Shown: in pieces, positions 29,379 through 41,160 of the stretch
How positions within the stretch are numbered: the first letter of the stretch is position 1
Layout of the letters: the number at the start of each line of letters is the position of its first letter
Assembly: GCA_963281255.1 (NCBI GenBank)
Contig: OY725505.1
Location: forward strand, 1,364,001-1,428,000
Direction: 5' to 3'
DNA from: Aphrocallistes beatrix
Lineage: Eukaryota; Porifera; Hexactinellida; Sceptrulophora; Aphrocallistidae
Length of the DNA: 64,000 nucleotides
Notes under the pieces: generated by a model
What the model was told of the DNA's origin: nothing
Seen by the model: only the letters and a program-made list of their open reading frames with translations
The model's database searches: none
Program-made: the position numbers and the translations under genes

Positions 29379-32076
29379 CATAGCCTACTCTAATAATGCC
29401 TCACAGTAAAATAACCAAGGTAAAATAACCATTTTAAACACCATTTTAGCAATTTTCAAAGTTGAATTAAATCAACTTCTTAATGTTATTAAAGTAGAAT
29501 TTTTGTGTAGAACTAAGATTAGTACGAGTTAATTTGATAAATTTAGAATTTTTCAATGGAATGTTGTTACATTCTTACGTTGCTATGGTAAAGCATTTTG
29601 ATCAGCTTGAGCCATATCCTGCAAACTGTAAGAACTAGATCATCAAATTTGATCGTATTTGATAGGCAATTGGCTACTTCCTATTAGGTAATAATACAAT
29701 TTAACCCCAACTTGACGAGGAATGTTGAATTGAAAGTGAAAGTTAATTGAAAGTGAATTGAAATTGAAAATGAAAGTGGGGTCATTTCTATTTATACCTT
29801 TGACCCCACGTCAAATTAGGGTTAAACTTCTAAATTCACAGAATATAGAGTTATGCGACAATTTAGTGTTCGGGTCACATTCTTAAAATCAATCCATAAC
29901 TCAAAACTCGTAGAACTTAAAGTTCAAGTTGTATTATTACCTCATAGTAAGTAGTCCATTGCCTATCAAACACGATCAAATTTGAAGATCTAGTTACTAC
30001 AGTTTGCACGAAATGGCCCAAACTGACCAAAATCCTTACCATAGCAACGCAGGAATGTAACAACATTCCATTGAAAAATTCCAATTTTTTCAAATCAACT
30101 CGTACTAATCTTGGTTCTACACAAAAATCACACCTTAATAAAATTTAGAAATAAGGTTAAAACAGCTTAGAAAATCGCTAAAATTTCCTTAGAATGACTT
30201 GTTGCGCAATGATATGATGACTACTCGAAATTTTCCAACGGATATATGTACTTTGATACCATCTTTATATATGTTGGTATTACATTCTTAATGTCTATTC
30301 TGCATGGTTAAGGATACCGCCCTCGAAAAAACATATGATTTGCATTACAGCATACGATGAAAGTAGAGCTATAAGAGACGTTAAGCGTGGGGAGGTATCT
30401 CCATCAAGAAATACTGGCATATTCCAAACCGTTTTTAATTCTCATTTCTAGATTTTGAGATACAGTGTCTCAAAGTCTGTATTTTTAATTTTCCGCTAGC
30501 ACATCTTAATGGTAGAAATTTAGGCACTCAATGAATTGTTTAGGACATACCAAGGAATCAAACGCTTCCAAAATCGAATCATAGATAGTCTACCTAATTT
30601 GCAACTTCATAGGACCAGAAGAAAGTTAAAATGACAAATATTGTAAATTTTATCGGTGTCCGAAAAAAAAGGGCCAATAAAGGGCCAAAAATGTCTGTTT
30701 TTTTGGGGAAATCATGAATAAAATCACTGAGTTAGAATATATCCAAAAAATGGTGGTCCTACGTTCATCGCCTAATGATATGAAACAACTCTTGAAATTT
30801 TCAAACTTCTATCTCAAACCAAATTTGAGAAATAATTCTGTAAAGACGGTCAATTTTTAAATTTTAAAGTCCCGAGATAGAGAGATTTTAAGTTTAGGTG
30901 TTAAGAAGAATGTAAAATGAGTTATTAATAATGCACATAAGCTTCCACAGACATTTATTCGCATCCATACTGCTGATTTAGGTATATTAAAGCCAAATAT
31001 TTACCAAAAATAGCAAAAGTACCCTGAAAATCCACAAATTTCCTTGAGGCCCCTAACTCCGAATATTTTGAGATAATTGTAAATAATATTTCATATTCCT
31101 GGCACTGCGAAGTATAATCTATCAGTTTAGAATGAATAAAAAGCTTCCAAAAAGTATATTAGGAAGTTAGAGCGAAAGTCTACGACGTTTAGTTTCGAAG
31201 TTAGGATTTTCGAAAAATGCTACGTCATCATGTGACAAAAATTTAAAACTTAACATTCCATAGGGTATAGTTCAATTAATATCAAAGAATCATATATGTA
31301 CACTCGTAAAAAGTATATTAGGAAGTGAGAACTAAGAATTTGGACTTGTATTTACAAAGATAGAGAGATATCTCTTTTTGGACCCTAAATGGGGGTTTTT
31401 GACCGAATCTGCGAGGTCCAAGGCCAGAACTTTCAAAATAATTATCAAAAGTTCTCCAAATTTTCTGTACATATTATTAACGGCAATTGTATTCACTATT
31501 TAGCATAATAGCTAAATTTGGACACATATTTAATGATTAGATTCGCCATTTTCAAATAGATTCAAAGTTCTCCATAGAATTTGTATTACAATTAAATCAA
31601 TGATAAGTCGAGAATTATTTATTTTTTGACAAAGGAATGTTCGAGGAACCTATATATTTTCACATATATCCTTTTATTTAAGGATATAATATATTATATA
31701 TCTACAATAGTTTTTAAGATATGACATCAGCCTCTTTCGGGACCTTAGAGGGATATTATGGCCGAACTTTACCTATAATAAGCGATATCTCAAGAAAAAA
31801 TGGTCGGATCCGAACAAATTTTTTTTTGAAACGATCAGAATTTTATTTCTGACCCAGTGATCGCTAAATATCTGAGATCAAACTCGCGATTTCCCGAGGA
31901 TTATATAAATGAACATAAATGAACATTTTGCAGTTTTTTTTTACGCCAGGACAGATTTTTCGAGGGCGGTATCCTTAACGATTTTAGGGTAATCGTGTAT
32001 TAATCCATTCGGCTACTACTTCATCCCTAGTCCATAATTTTCAGTCTACTGTGAGGCATTATTAGAGTAGGCTATG
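29379..32076. mobile_element. foldback element, family H (copy H3) with nested K4
   Basis: The ends CATAGCCTACTCTAATAATG and, inverted, the same sequence are flanked by ATTGAGT at 29372-29378 and 32077-32083, a 7-bp duplication. Long arms fold around about 29860. In the right arm a TTAA has been used by the K4 insertion; the copy H1 at 15490-15500 shows the same arm uninterrupted. The left arm is shortened after TAAAATAACC. Confidence 0.8.
30312..31974 (+). mobile_element. TTAA element, family K, complete copy (K4)
   Basis: A 1663-bp element with ends GGATACCGCCCTCGAAAAA and, inverted, GGATACCGCCCTCGAAAAAT, flanked by TTAA at 30308-30311 and 31975-31978. The sister foldback arm (ATGGTTAACGATTTTAGG, inverted at about 15495) has one TTAA and no insert, so the target duplication is proven. 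No ORF of note. This is the reference for partial copies at 1, 5099, 22685, 49432 and 57377. Confidence 0.9.
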
Positions 32077-32269
32077 ATTGAGTGTATAAAAAGCTAAATT
32101 CGACTCGAGAAGGCTGAAATCACTTACTAGTCTAAATTAGTGAAAAAGAAATTCAGAAGCACTATTTAAGGGATTTATTGTTGACTTTTGTGACTTTTTT
32201 AGCTTTTACTAGGAGAAATTCTGATGGCTTCCACTTGAGTAGATTTTCAATATGGGTCTTTATTGTAAT

Positions 32270-33112
32270 GAAAGGCGAGAGAGTACCTGAGTGGAGTCAA
32301 GTTATTATTAATCAATGAAAATATTATTTCTTCCCCCGCGTTTGAATGAACGTCATAACAACTTCTGCTACCCTAAAAACTGATCAAACCTGAATTCATT
32401 CGTGCCTGCTATCTTACAATACTTTAGAAAACCCCAAATATCATCGACGCGATATGTCTCTTCTTCCTTTCTCGCCTTATCTTTTACTGAAATAGAAAAT
32501 ATTCATTAAATAACGTCTGATAATCCAAGAAATGTTCCTGTAATCGTTCAACATTGATTTTGGATATTATATATGGATAATGATGTACAGAAAATTCCAC
32601 TGATGAGAGATTTGTTGCAAATTTATGATCAATGTAAATCCAGCTTGCATGGCTAAGTATTTCCTCTTTATAGGACACCATTTCAATAAATATTCTATGG
32701 CACAAGTAAAGAACTCCTTTGCTGCTACAAATGTATTTGCATACTGTCGTTCAGATATATCTCCACACTCCGAGGAGTTGACGTGCTTTTTGTTTTGTTG
32801 TGAACCCAATTAGCAAGCTCTCATCATCAACCAAATTATTAGAATCCTTGAAATCCACCGAAAATATTTCACCTTTCCTAATCCATGTAGCTAGAATAGA
32901 AGGTTTGACAAATTTGGGAAGTATTCTTTTGAAGAAATTCATTAATTGTTGTTGCAATAAGTGAATGAGATTTGTGGTTTGCTGATTTAGTCGACTTAGC
33001 AAACCAATAGTAGAGATGGTAAACTCCTCCACATCAAACTTGCATCTCTTAGCACAGGTTTTCCGGCTTTCTCCGCAACATGGTGAATGATATGACAGGG
33101 ACATCCATTTAA
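32270..33112 (-). pseudogene. hAT transposase, C-terminal part (downstream of giant insertion)
   Basis: On the minus strand the text begins LNGCPCHIIHHVAEKAGK at 33112, shifts frame to TCAKRCKFDVEEFTI, runs through FFKRILPKFVKPSI and SVDFKDSNNLVDDES, shifts again to SSECGDISERQYANTFVAAK, and ends with EEIFSLINNNLTPLRYSLA (about 32310-32260), matching the hAT C-terminal dimerisation region. It continues exactly from the N-terminal part at 43046-44050: the junction reads S-V-Y-L | N-G-C-P-C when the TTAA element is removed. Frameshifts and stops show the gene was dead or has since died. Confidence 0.75.
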
Positions 33113-33490
33113 CGCTCCCGTATACTACTATTATTTGTATATAAAGAATTTTTTTCAAATTTTCAAGTTTATTTTCTTTTTACAGGAAGGTTAGAAAAGG
33201 AGTCCTTAACGATTTACAAGGGGTTTGGAGTGAAATCTTCATTATATTTATACTAATAATGAATGAAATGATCATTCAGATACAGAAGCGGGAAATATAA
33301 TTTAAGTCATTTATCCATGGTCCAATGGCGAATGATGATAAAGTAAAATACTTTCCAAAACCAATTGTTCTTATCCATGGTCCAAAATGCTTCACATGTG
33401 AGAGATCAATATTATTTCTAACTAATTGATTGTAGATTATTTGGCTTTGAGTCGGCAATGATATATGTAGATCATTTATTTATACATCTG

Positions 33491-35100
33491 CGGCCGTATT
33501 CACTAAGAACTTAAGATCGATCTTAAGATCGATCTTAGTGCTTAAGTCTTAAGTTCGATCTTAAGTCGTATTCACTAAGATTGGTATTCACTAAGATTTA
33601 AGTTCGTTCTTAAGACCGAACTTAAGACCGAACTTTAAGCAACCTAGGGAGGTGTCTTAAGTATTGTAATTGATTCGATTTTCACTAATTACTCCATAAA
33701 TGTTGTTCAAACTTACTTCTTTCGAACATTGAATCTACCTTGATTGATATTAGACTTCAAATAAAATATTTTAAAAACATTTCTCTTATTGTGTGTAACA
33801 TCGCAACATGTATCACATGCTATATTCGTGGCAAATTCTTCTTGGATTTGTATGGATAAACATACATTCTTTGATCATATAATCATAGACTCATTCTAAT
33901 ATGCACAATTATAGAGACAGGCTTTATATATTGATTCACATGACTGATAATAATCACTTTGATCCTATGTTCCTATTTACAATGATTTTCCCAGCGTTTC
34001 AATCGATAATAGTCCCCTGTTCTTCTATTAACTGCAGCTGAGAATACAGCCATCTGTTGGAACAAAACTTCCTGCTGTAATGGAAATAAGTCTGCAGCCT
34101 TCAAGAGCTCGATCGAATCATCTTGCTCATCAACAGTTCGCCTTCTCTCCCGACTTTTCTTTGATGCCTTATACGTTGTCTGGATTTCAATTTCTGGAGA
34201 CTTTTTTTCCTGATATCCTCTACAGCGCTGTAAAGTCTCTCCAGATTTGTTTCCTCCTTTTGTTTTTGTCAGCAGAATTTCCTGACCCTCTCAAAATCTC
34301 ACCTGCTGACTCAATTTCATTAATGAGACTCACTCTTCTTCTCTAGTCCAATTTGCTTGCGGGATTTGTCCATTTTGGTTTGGTATTGTTGATGCAAGCA
34401 CTCAGCAGCAATTTATATACACGGGAGGACGCCGACTTACCATAACCATTAATAACACCAATTATTTTCGTAACACCAAATGACTCAGAAATTTAACGTC
34501 GATAGAGTTCAATTTATTGTTCTTCTCATATCCAGTGTTTATATTTTGTCTTAGAGAGGTTTTCATGTTACAATATACAAAGACACTTGTCGTCTATATG
34601 TTTTGTTCAATATAATATTATGAATTCATGAGATACAACTTATGCTCTTTGATAGCTCTTCCTTTGATATTGACTAGTGTAGAATAATTATAAATTTCAT
34701 ACATAAAACATTGAATTTCATAATAGAATTCAAAGTTAAAACAAAGATTTCACCACAGATATTGTAAGACTCACCAGCAGACATTCCAGGCTGTACAGCT
34801 ATGTCTTAATCAATCTTATTTGTTTCTAATATTGACATTAATGGCCTCAATTTTGCTCAAAAAGAAGAAATATAGTTTATTTTCACTAGATCAATAATAA
34901 ATGACTACTTGCCATTACCAATATTATACTTCAGTTTTGTATTTGATTAGTATAATGCTATATTCTAATCATATTAACCCTAACGTTATTTCTAAGTTCG
35001 ATCTTAAGATCGATCTTAACTAAGATCGATCTTAAGATTTAAGATCGATCTTGAGACTTAAGATCGATCTTAGTGCTTAAGATCTTAGTGAATACGGCTG
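33491..35100 (-). mobile_element. Harbinger-like element (copy 2)
   Basis: Reverse copy of 368-2025 with ends CGGCCGTATTCACTAAG and, inverted, CAGCCGTATTCACTAAG. It is flanked by CTG (33488-33490, 35101-35103), the complement of the CAG seen at copy 1. The subterminal AAGATCGATCTTAAG palindromes are conserved. Confidence 0.75.
33977..34566 (-). pseudogene. Myb/SANT-like gene remnant of copy 2
   Basis: The same gene as in copy 1, about 95 percent alike by eye. At about 34220 the sequence reads GACTTTACAGCGCTGTAGAG, lacking about 27 bases found in copy 1. Neither copy has a continuous frame, so both are probably decayed relatives of a functional source elsewhere. Confidence 0.5.
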
Positions 35101-35103
35101 CTG

Positions 35104-36075
35104 ATATCTGCATTTTGGATGAATCGGAGCTCCCTGTACTGTTTAGAGGTAAACTGTACTCCAAGCCTGGTCTAGTAACGAACATTGATACCATAATTGA
35201 AATTTATGTTCCTTTCATTTGGAATTACAGTGGGACTGAGAAAATGTGACTGCAGCGCGTCCCCCTCTGTCTGCAGGACGCACTCCAGCCGTGCGAAACT
35301 CTCCGGCCAAACCGGCCAGATACACAACCAGCCACTTGGGGTATTCACAGCCCCCGGTGTCTATAACCCCACACCTTCAACTCCACAAGGGGATTTCTTC
35401 CACCAAAATTATTCGCCTCCCCATGGAGCTTCTCACACCCTCCCAATGGTCAAGTGATTAATTACTTTTGATAGAAGTTTTTTGACTAATAACAAATGGA
35501 GAAACCAGTCCACCGCCTGGAGCAAGTCTCGGAGGAGAGGGGGCGAGAGTGGTCGGGGTTGGGGGTATGGGATAGGGAGTGACACTGGTACTCAGCTCTG
35601 ATCAGCCGAACCCATTCTGAATCATCTGTGAATATGACGAAGTTGACGAAGGCAGGAGAGACGGGAACTGAGTCGTTATTGAATGGGGCAATAGCATACA
35701 TGTATCAATATGTACATTCAGAGTCGCTTATTATGAACAAATCCTCTAGGTCCCAATTTGACCGGTTCTATAGAATTTCTATTATTTCGATTTCGCTAAA
35801 CTATGTATGACTCTCTCTCTATTGTGAAAATATTTTGGGCCCCCATGCGGTTCATAATGATATGCGACCCTGGCTGTATTTTTCCAATTTCGATACTATT
35901 ATTGACTGTTTTTGTGGTGCCTTTCTATCGGTATGTCGACCATTATTTTTAATATTAGTGACGCAGTTTCAAATTCCTTGGGCTAGATTGATGTATATAT
36001 ATTTATTATAGTATCAATGAGCAAACAAGTATATCATACTATTCTAATGGTGGCATGCTACTACAGAAACAATAG
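35104..36075. other. non-repeat interior of element Z, partly GC-rich
   Basis: Within this AT-rich window, 35240-35700 is distinctly GC-rich (CCCCCTCTGTCTGCAGGACG, GGAGAGGGGGCGAGAGTGG). Short frames open on both strands but none resembles a known family. A plus-strand stretch at about 35105-35240 reads ILDESELPVLFRGKLYSKPG and could be coding remnant of the element. Function unknown. Confidence 0.35.
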
Positions 36076-38462
36076 TTATACAGCTTCTACACAGGACTCG
36101 AATTCCAAGTCACATTTCCTACAGATATAAGGATCATCTCCCACTTCCTTTAGACTGGTATTGACGCATCCACAGTGAAACCATCTCAGGCAGAGCTCAC
36201 AACCTAACCAGTCATCATTCGCCCTCTTTCCCCCGGTTGGGCAGTCGTGTTGTTCACATTCCTCTCAAACTGTTTCAGAGTCATCAGGGTTAACACTCGT
36301 GGAAGGTAATTCTTTCATGGCAACAGATGAGAGCTCAGTACCAAAACCTCCAGATTTATAGGTCGTAGTATCCTTTTCACGTCTACGCCTGGAGGATTCG
36401 GCTGCAATGAATTGGGATTTGAGAACTCTCCGACGCCTCTTTTAAGTAGCCATAACGGCTTTAAGTTTACAGCGGTTCCTTTCTTTATCCATCGATGCTA
36501 GGTGTTCAAGAGTTATACGGCTACATTGTACATGTTGTTCTGACAGAATAGCTGCGAGCATCATTGAACCTTCATTGAAAGTGTACACAGCAATAGCAGC
36601 AGCGGCTTGAAGTGACTTTTGTCCTACACGTTTTGTCTTTGGAGCATTATGCCATACAACTGAATGTAGCGACTCATTACAGTTCTGTGTTAATCCCATT
36701 GTCAGAGCGGAACACATTTCAATGCTTGCAAATTTCTTGAAAACATCTTCCATGCGCGAATACTCGTCTTTAATCAGATAGGGTTGTCGGAGTATGGGAG
36801 GTGGATGAGAGGTATTCTCAGCTGAAATTGCGAGGCTCTTTTGAAAGTAACACCAGGATTCTTTTGAGTGTAGGCAACGATCGTGCTCCTCGAACAAATG
36901 ATTCATCAGTGTGTAAAGGGCGTTTTGAATGTCTAGTGGTGTTCTGCCTCTGTTCTTGCCAATAACAAGAGCGTATAGATGAGCAATTCTCTCGACTTTT
37001 GATGCGGGTATTGGCTTGGAGGGCATTGTTTTCGTAGTTGTCTTCTTTTTGGGTGTTTCTTTAATCGTTGTTGCGTGTGCCCAAGACATTCCTCTTTCCG
37101 GATAACTTCCATTCCTTTGTAAGGATTATTTTGTTCCAACCTTTTGAAAGAGCTTGAGTCCCCATCTCCCACATATGTAGTATAGGCTAGAGAATGCTTG
37201 TCAACAGATCTACCCCAGATTTCTATTGCAGCAGAAGATTCCATCGCCTGACTTGTTCCAGAGAAGTTAGCTGGGCATTCGCTCGAATGTTTCTCCCAGT
37301 ATTCGCTGTATTCCTCTGGGTTTTCTTTCTGACGTTCTTCCGTCCATCTGATACATTTGTTACACACGCGTTCGTAAAGGACGTAGTCAAGAACTTTCCC
37401 CGTTTTGACTTCAATAGCCCCGGCGAATCCTTGATTACTAAAATTGCCGCGCCTGTTCCAAGATTCGTCAAAGCTCACCGCGCATACCGTGCAACCAGGA
37501 ATGTTAGATGACTCAGCTTTGGCTCTCACTTCTTTTGCTGTCATGGACATGGATTGCTGGCATATTTTATCTGTAGAAAGGACCAATTGCGCGAGTAGAG
37601 ACTTGGACATTCTATGCCAGGTATTTTGTATATCAAGGAGGTTGCAGGTCAGTCGAAATTCACTCCAGCTCATAGAAGTACAGTGTGCTGCTAGTAAAGC
37701 TCTAACGTTGACTTCCGACTTTTTCCGGCAAAGCATTTGAGCATCGTTCACGGCTTCATTAGGTTTCCTTCCAACCGGACAGGATGTGGGAAATTGAGCA
37801 AGCACAAGATGGCAGCGACTGCATTTCAACAAGAGATATGATTGTAACCCATCACGAAAAGCGTATTGATACAGATTCAAATTACCAGTGCAGTGTGCCT
37901 CAATGCATCTCAATAGAGAAAATACCGTACTCAGTATATCGATATCAATTATTTGTGAGCCATGAGGAACGTAGAGATCACGAAATGATTGAGCTCCATC
38001 CTTCTGTACCATAATACTGAGGCGTTTATTGGGCTGAGGAAACTTCACTTGCTGTAATAGTGTTTTAGATTTCGGAGTGCTAGTAGGAAGGGGTAATCGC
38101 TTTGTGGTGGATGGTGTGAAAGTAGATTTTCTTTTGACTCCCTCACCCTTCCGAAACCTCCCAGTGTTGAGTTTATGTCCTCGCTGCTTTTTGGTATGAA
38201 CTGGGGTAGCTGGTGCCGTGTTATCCGATTCTTCGGATGTCTGCGAAGAGAGGGCTACTTGAGAGAGAGTAGATCCGAGCTCAGTAGGCGTGGATGTAGC
38301 TGGTGTTAAATCAGTTGGGGTTGTTGGGACTTTGAATATGAAATCACCTTCATTGTCAGATCCACTTGACTCCATGCAAGTTTCAAAATCAGCCGGAATG
38401 CAAACATTCGGGAGATCTGCGCTGCGAAATGTAGAAATAGTTTCTTGTTCTGAAGAAGACAT
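36076..38462 (-). pseudogene. Mutator-like transposase domain protein with PHD-like finger
   Basis: ORF A (38462-36933) starts MSSSEQETISTFRSADLP, has a low-complexity Ser/Thr/Pro N-terminus (1-150), then the domain annotated in databases as 'Mutator-like transposase': SFDESWNRRGNFSNQGFAGA (Asp about residue 332), KTGKVLDYVLYERVCNKC, ECPANFSGTSQAMESSAA, and YVGDGDSSSFKRL (Asp 433/435), then ECLGHTQQRLKK. The remainder is in the -1 frame (ORF B, 37089-36442): WCYFQKSLA, TQNCNESLHSVVWHNAPKT (candidate catalytic Glu), LASMDKERNRCK. The B frame continues past TAA (36442-36444) and TGA (36265-36267) into a Cys/His cluster WLGCELCLRWFHCGCV ... PYICRKCD, a PHD-type finger, ending at TAA 36076. Three disruptions imply a recent pseudogene unless frameshifting or readthrough is used. 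It is the likely transposase of element Z. Confidence 0.75.
37047..37053 (-). promoter_or_regulatory. candidate -1 ribosomal slippery heptamer
   Basis: Read on the minus strand in the frame of ORF A, the codons are CAC CCA AAA AGA, giving C CCA AAA, a heptamer of the X XXY YYZ form. A slip of -1 here enters precisely the frame of ORF B. The B frame is open across this point. No downstream pseudoknot was modelled, and an ordinary single-base indel is an equally simple explanation. Confidence 0.3.
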
Positions 38463-38879
38463 TTTTTGAATTAGTTATGACATTAATTATTTCCATATTT
38501 ATATTGATTTGGTGTAACTCGTTAAAATTAACTACAGTTGTATTGCACATAATTGTTCCACCTCACATGCTAATAATAGAACTAGTTTCTTGCAATGTGG
38601 TGACAGAATTCTAAATATAGCTAGCCATGTACAGTACACATGCACATGTTGATATTTTTAGAATTTTGCCAGTTATGGATGGTGTTTGCATTTCTCAATT
38701 CTTACTAACCTAAATTCCAATTGCACTTGGTTGTAACATGCTTACATATCTACTGTTATGAATGCATTGCTATTGTGACATATTGTTGTCTGGGATGCAA
38801 AATGGAGCCTTGAATGGGGCACCTCCCAATAACGCGCACCCTTATGTGGTCGGTAAAGAACCTTTTTGTTCGCATAAAA

Positions 38880-39079
38880 CAGTGGTTCCCAACCCCTTTT
38901 ACCTCGTGCACCTCATGACACCTAAAAATTATTTTGTGCACCCCAGGACCTATGCCAGGATCTAGGAGTAATGTGCATATAACTTCAAAAATAATTCTGT
39001 TAAAAATGCTCAATATTCAGTTCTAATACTTGTCCCGTGCACCGCTAGGGGCTCATGCACCCCAGTTTGGGAACCGCTG
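38880..39079. mobile_element. hAT MITE with CAGTGGTTCCCAACC ends
   Basis: The 200-bp element has ends CAGTGGTTCCCAACC and, inverted, CAGCGGTTCCCAAAC. It is bracketed by perfect 8-bp repeats GCATAAAA (38872-38879 and 39080-39087). It is nested in transposon Z. Confidence 0.9.
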
Positions 39080-39087
39080 GCATAAAA

Positions 39088-40172
39088 TATGTTGAAAGTA
39101 CTGTTAATCCAAACACCATCAAGGATATTTATCTATCTATTTTTGTTGATTATATTTGTAAACGCCTAAATTTCAAACTCGTTGATGCATGTGTCACCAT
39201 TTGTGGTCTAGTGACTTTTGATCATTGTTTAGGGAAATGAGCACGGTTGGACATGTTCAGCATGCTTTTTGTGGTGATTATGTAGACCAAAAGGGATGAA
39301 TTTGAATAGACGACATTTATTCTGAGAAAGTCTCTCGATCCTGTGTCTGTGGATCAAAACAAATTTTTGCAATCTTGCAATTTGGACGAAATACCCTATT
39401 CACAAATCATTGTCAAATTTAGACCGAGCGGAGTCGCAAGAAGGATCACTCGATAGGGTTCAAAAAAGTTTTAAGAATGGAATGTTGTTACATTCCTATG
39501 CTGCTATGATGTTGCTAGAGGGCTAAGTTTGCCGAATAAGACGACTTGTATTCAAAGTCATTTGTCGCATTTGTGGCTGCAAATATCTGATGGGTCTACT
39601 CTAGGTGTCCGAATAAACTGACCCCCGCTTATTAATTAATGTTTTTTTTCTAGCCCCCCTCCCCCATTTATTAAATCTCGTAAATTGACTTTGAAAGTTT
39701 ACCCAAAAATGGTTTTTATCGCATGAGTATTTCATCAATTATCTTCTATCTGCAATCAATAGAATATTTTATTTCTTATTCTAGATAATATGTTGAGTAT
39801 TACTGTGTGATACATCAACTAATTTCAAATCAACCCTCCCGTATAACCACTCGAGTATACTTACAAGCTCCTCTCAAAAGTGTTCTAGATTTAAAATGCG
39901 AATTCCATGGAAAATCCAGGGAAATTAGTGATGTCTTTTATACTCAGGTCTGTGCATGCCACTTGCGCCAGGCCGGACTCCAGCACTCATTTTAGAACTG
40001 TGCTACAATATTACATAGGATCATAGATCCAATATAATAATATATTATGTACGTCTAGTGATATTATTACTAATTTATCAACAAGTACTTTATTATAATA
40101 ATAGTTATACTATGTACTAATAGTTGTAAAGTAATAGCAATGAATCACATGATTGATACATACATACAAAAT
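39088..40172. other. gene-free interior of element Z
   Basis: No complete gene is visible. A diverged MITE end related to 19458 lies near 39600, and GGAATGTTGTTACATTCCTA at 39479 recalls the family H arm. The rest is AT-rich. Confidence 0.3.
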
Positions 40173-40682
40173 CTACTCCAAGTAAGTGAGTATCTCTAAT
40201 TGTGGATAGTCGAGCATTATATCTGCTGGCAAATACTGTTGCTTGAATTTTTCTTCCCTTTGCTCGAATGTTAGCTTCGGTGGATTCCACCGGAAAGCTT
40301 TACCATATTGTTTAACATGCTCTTTGTATGCATGAAACTGGTCACATCCAAATTCTTGCATGAATTGTTCATCAGTGTAGGACGCGAAGATGTCCAGCCA
40401 ATAATCAGAATGATGGCGTCTCCGGCGGATATGGGTAGTCAAAGTATTTCGTTCTGTTCGAAATGTAAGCTGGAGCTGTTTACTCTCGCCTCCACTCCAG
40501 ATGTGTTCGATGACGTCTCTGCACAAGTGAATATTCTTTTGGCCGGCTCTCTTCTCAATTATTATGTTCTGATTGCACTCCCCAATTCGCAACTTTCCTG
40601 GCACGAACTGGATACCATCACTAGGGAGGAAGTTACATGCACGTTGATATGTACTCATTTTTCCCAACATTTTATTAGACAT
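40173..40682 (-). CDS. unidentified 169-residue protein in element Z
   Basis: An intact ORF from ATG 40682 to the stop at 40173. The product is basic and hydrophilic, without membrane segment or signal peptide. The N-terminus reads MSNKMLGKMSTYQRACNF and the middle has a basic patch HIRRRRHHSDYW; the C-terminal third is charged (PPKLTFEQREEKFKQQ). I do not recognise a family. It lies on the same strand as the transposase, about 1.7 kb upstream of it, inside the boundaries of element Z, so it is either an accessory transposition or DNA-binding protein or a passenger. Its uninterrupted frame amid so many broken genes suggests recent selection or a recent insertion. No RNA-level signal could be judged. 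Confidence 0.5.
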   Translation of the reverse strand: MSNKMLGKMSTYQRACNFLPSDGIQFVPGKLRIGECNQNIIIEKRAGQKNIHLCRDVIEHIWSGGESKQLQLTFRTERNTLTTHIRRRRHHSDYWLDIFASYTDEQFMQEFGCDQFHAYKEHVKQYGKAFRWNPPKLTFEQREEKFKQQYLPADIMLDYPQLEILTYLE

Positions 40683-40973
40683 TTTCAGATTTATTTTGTA
40701 GAATGACTTTTATTATTTTACTTCTGAATGCGTAATTTGAGCAAATTTATTGTATTTATCTCTATTTAATAGCTATCCATTTGCATTTCTAATTGTATGT
40801 TGTGTGTCTGTGTATGAGTGTTGCTAAATTTAGACATGTTCTATAGATGTAATATGTCTATTTTTAGACTAAACTAGCGTTTGTTATTAATTTCAATGCG
40901 TATAATGCCTAAAACGTAGCAACCTGTTTGAAGGTTTAGAACTTGATGGCTTGCATTTTAACTTACAGAAACA

Positions 40974-41160
40974 CAAGCACGCTTCGCTTCCTTGCGGACA
41001 CTTTGTGTTTGCCAGACGCACCATTTGGGCGCCTGGGCTCACACTTGTTAATTAATTATAAGGTTGATAATCACTCTAAACATGTCTGTCTTACTGTTAT
41101 AATCTACATCACTTGAAAAATCACCAAATTGTCAATTTTATTTGAAATCTGAGTCCCTAA
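40974..41160 (-). mobile_element. family A 3' end, split copy (A4)
   Basis: The 3' terminus CAAGCACGCTTCGC (minus orientation) and the GCGGACACTTTGTGTTTGCC hairpin are clear. The rest of the copy seems to resume at 42010-42165 (TCAGCCTTTAATGACCT, GACGTGAAATGACGTC), so about 850 bp, including the hAT MITE at 41244, intervene. Confidence 0.5.

Noticed and set aside
35197..35701. Overlapping GC-rich ORFs on both strands as genes.
   Set aside because: Several frames are open because of composition; no frame resembles a known family and none has a convincing start.
37194..38014. Plus-strand ORFs across the Mutator-like transposase.
   Set aside because: They are shadows of a strongly recognisable minus-strand protein.
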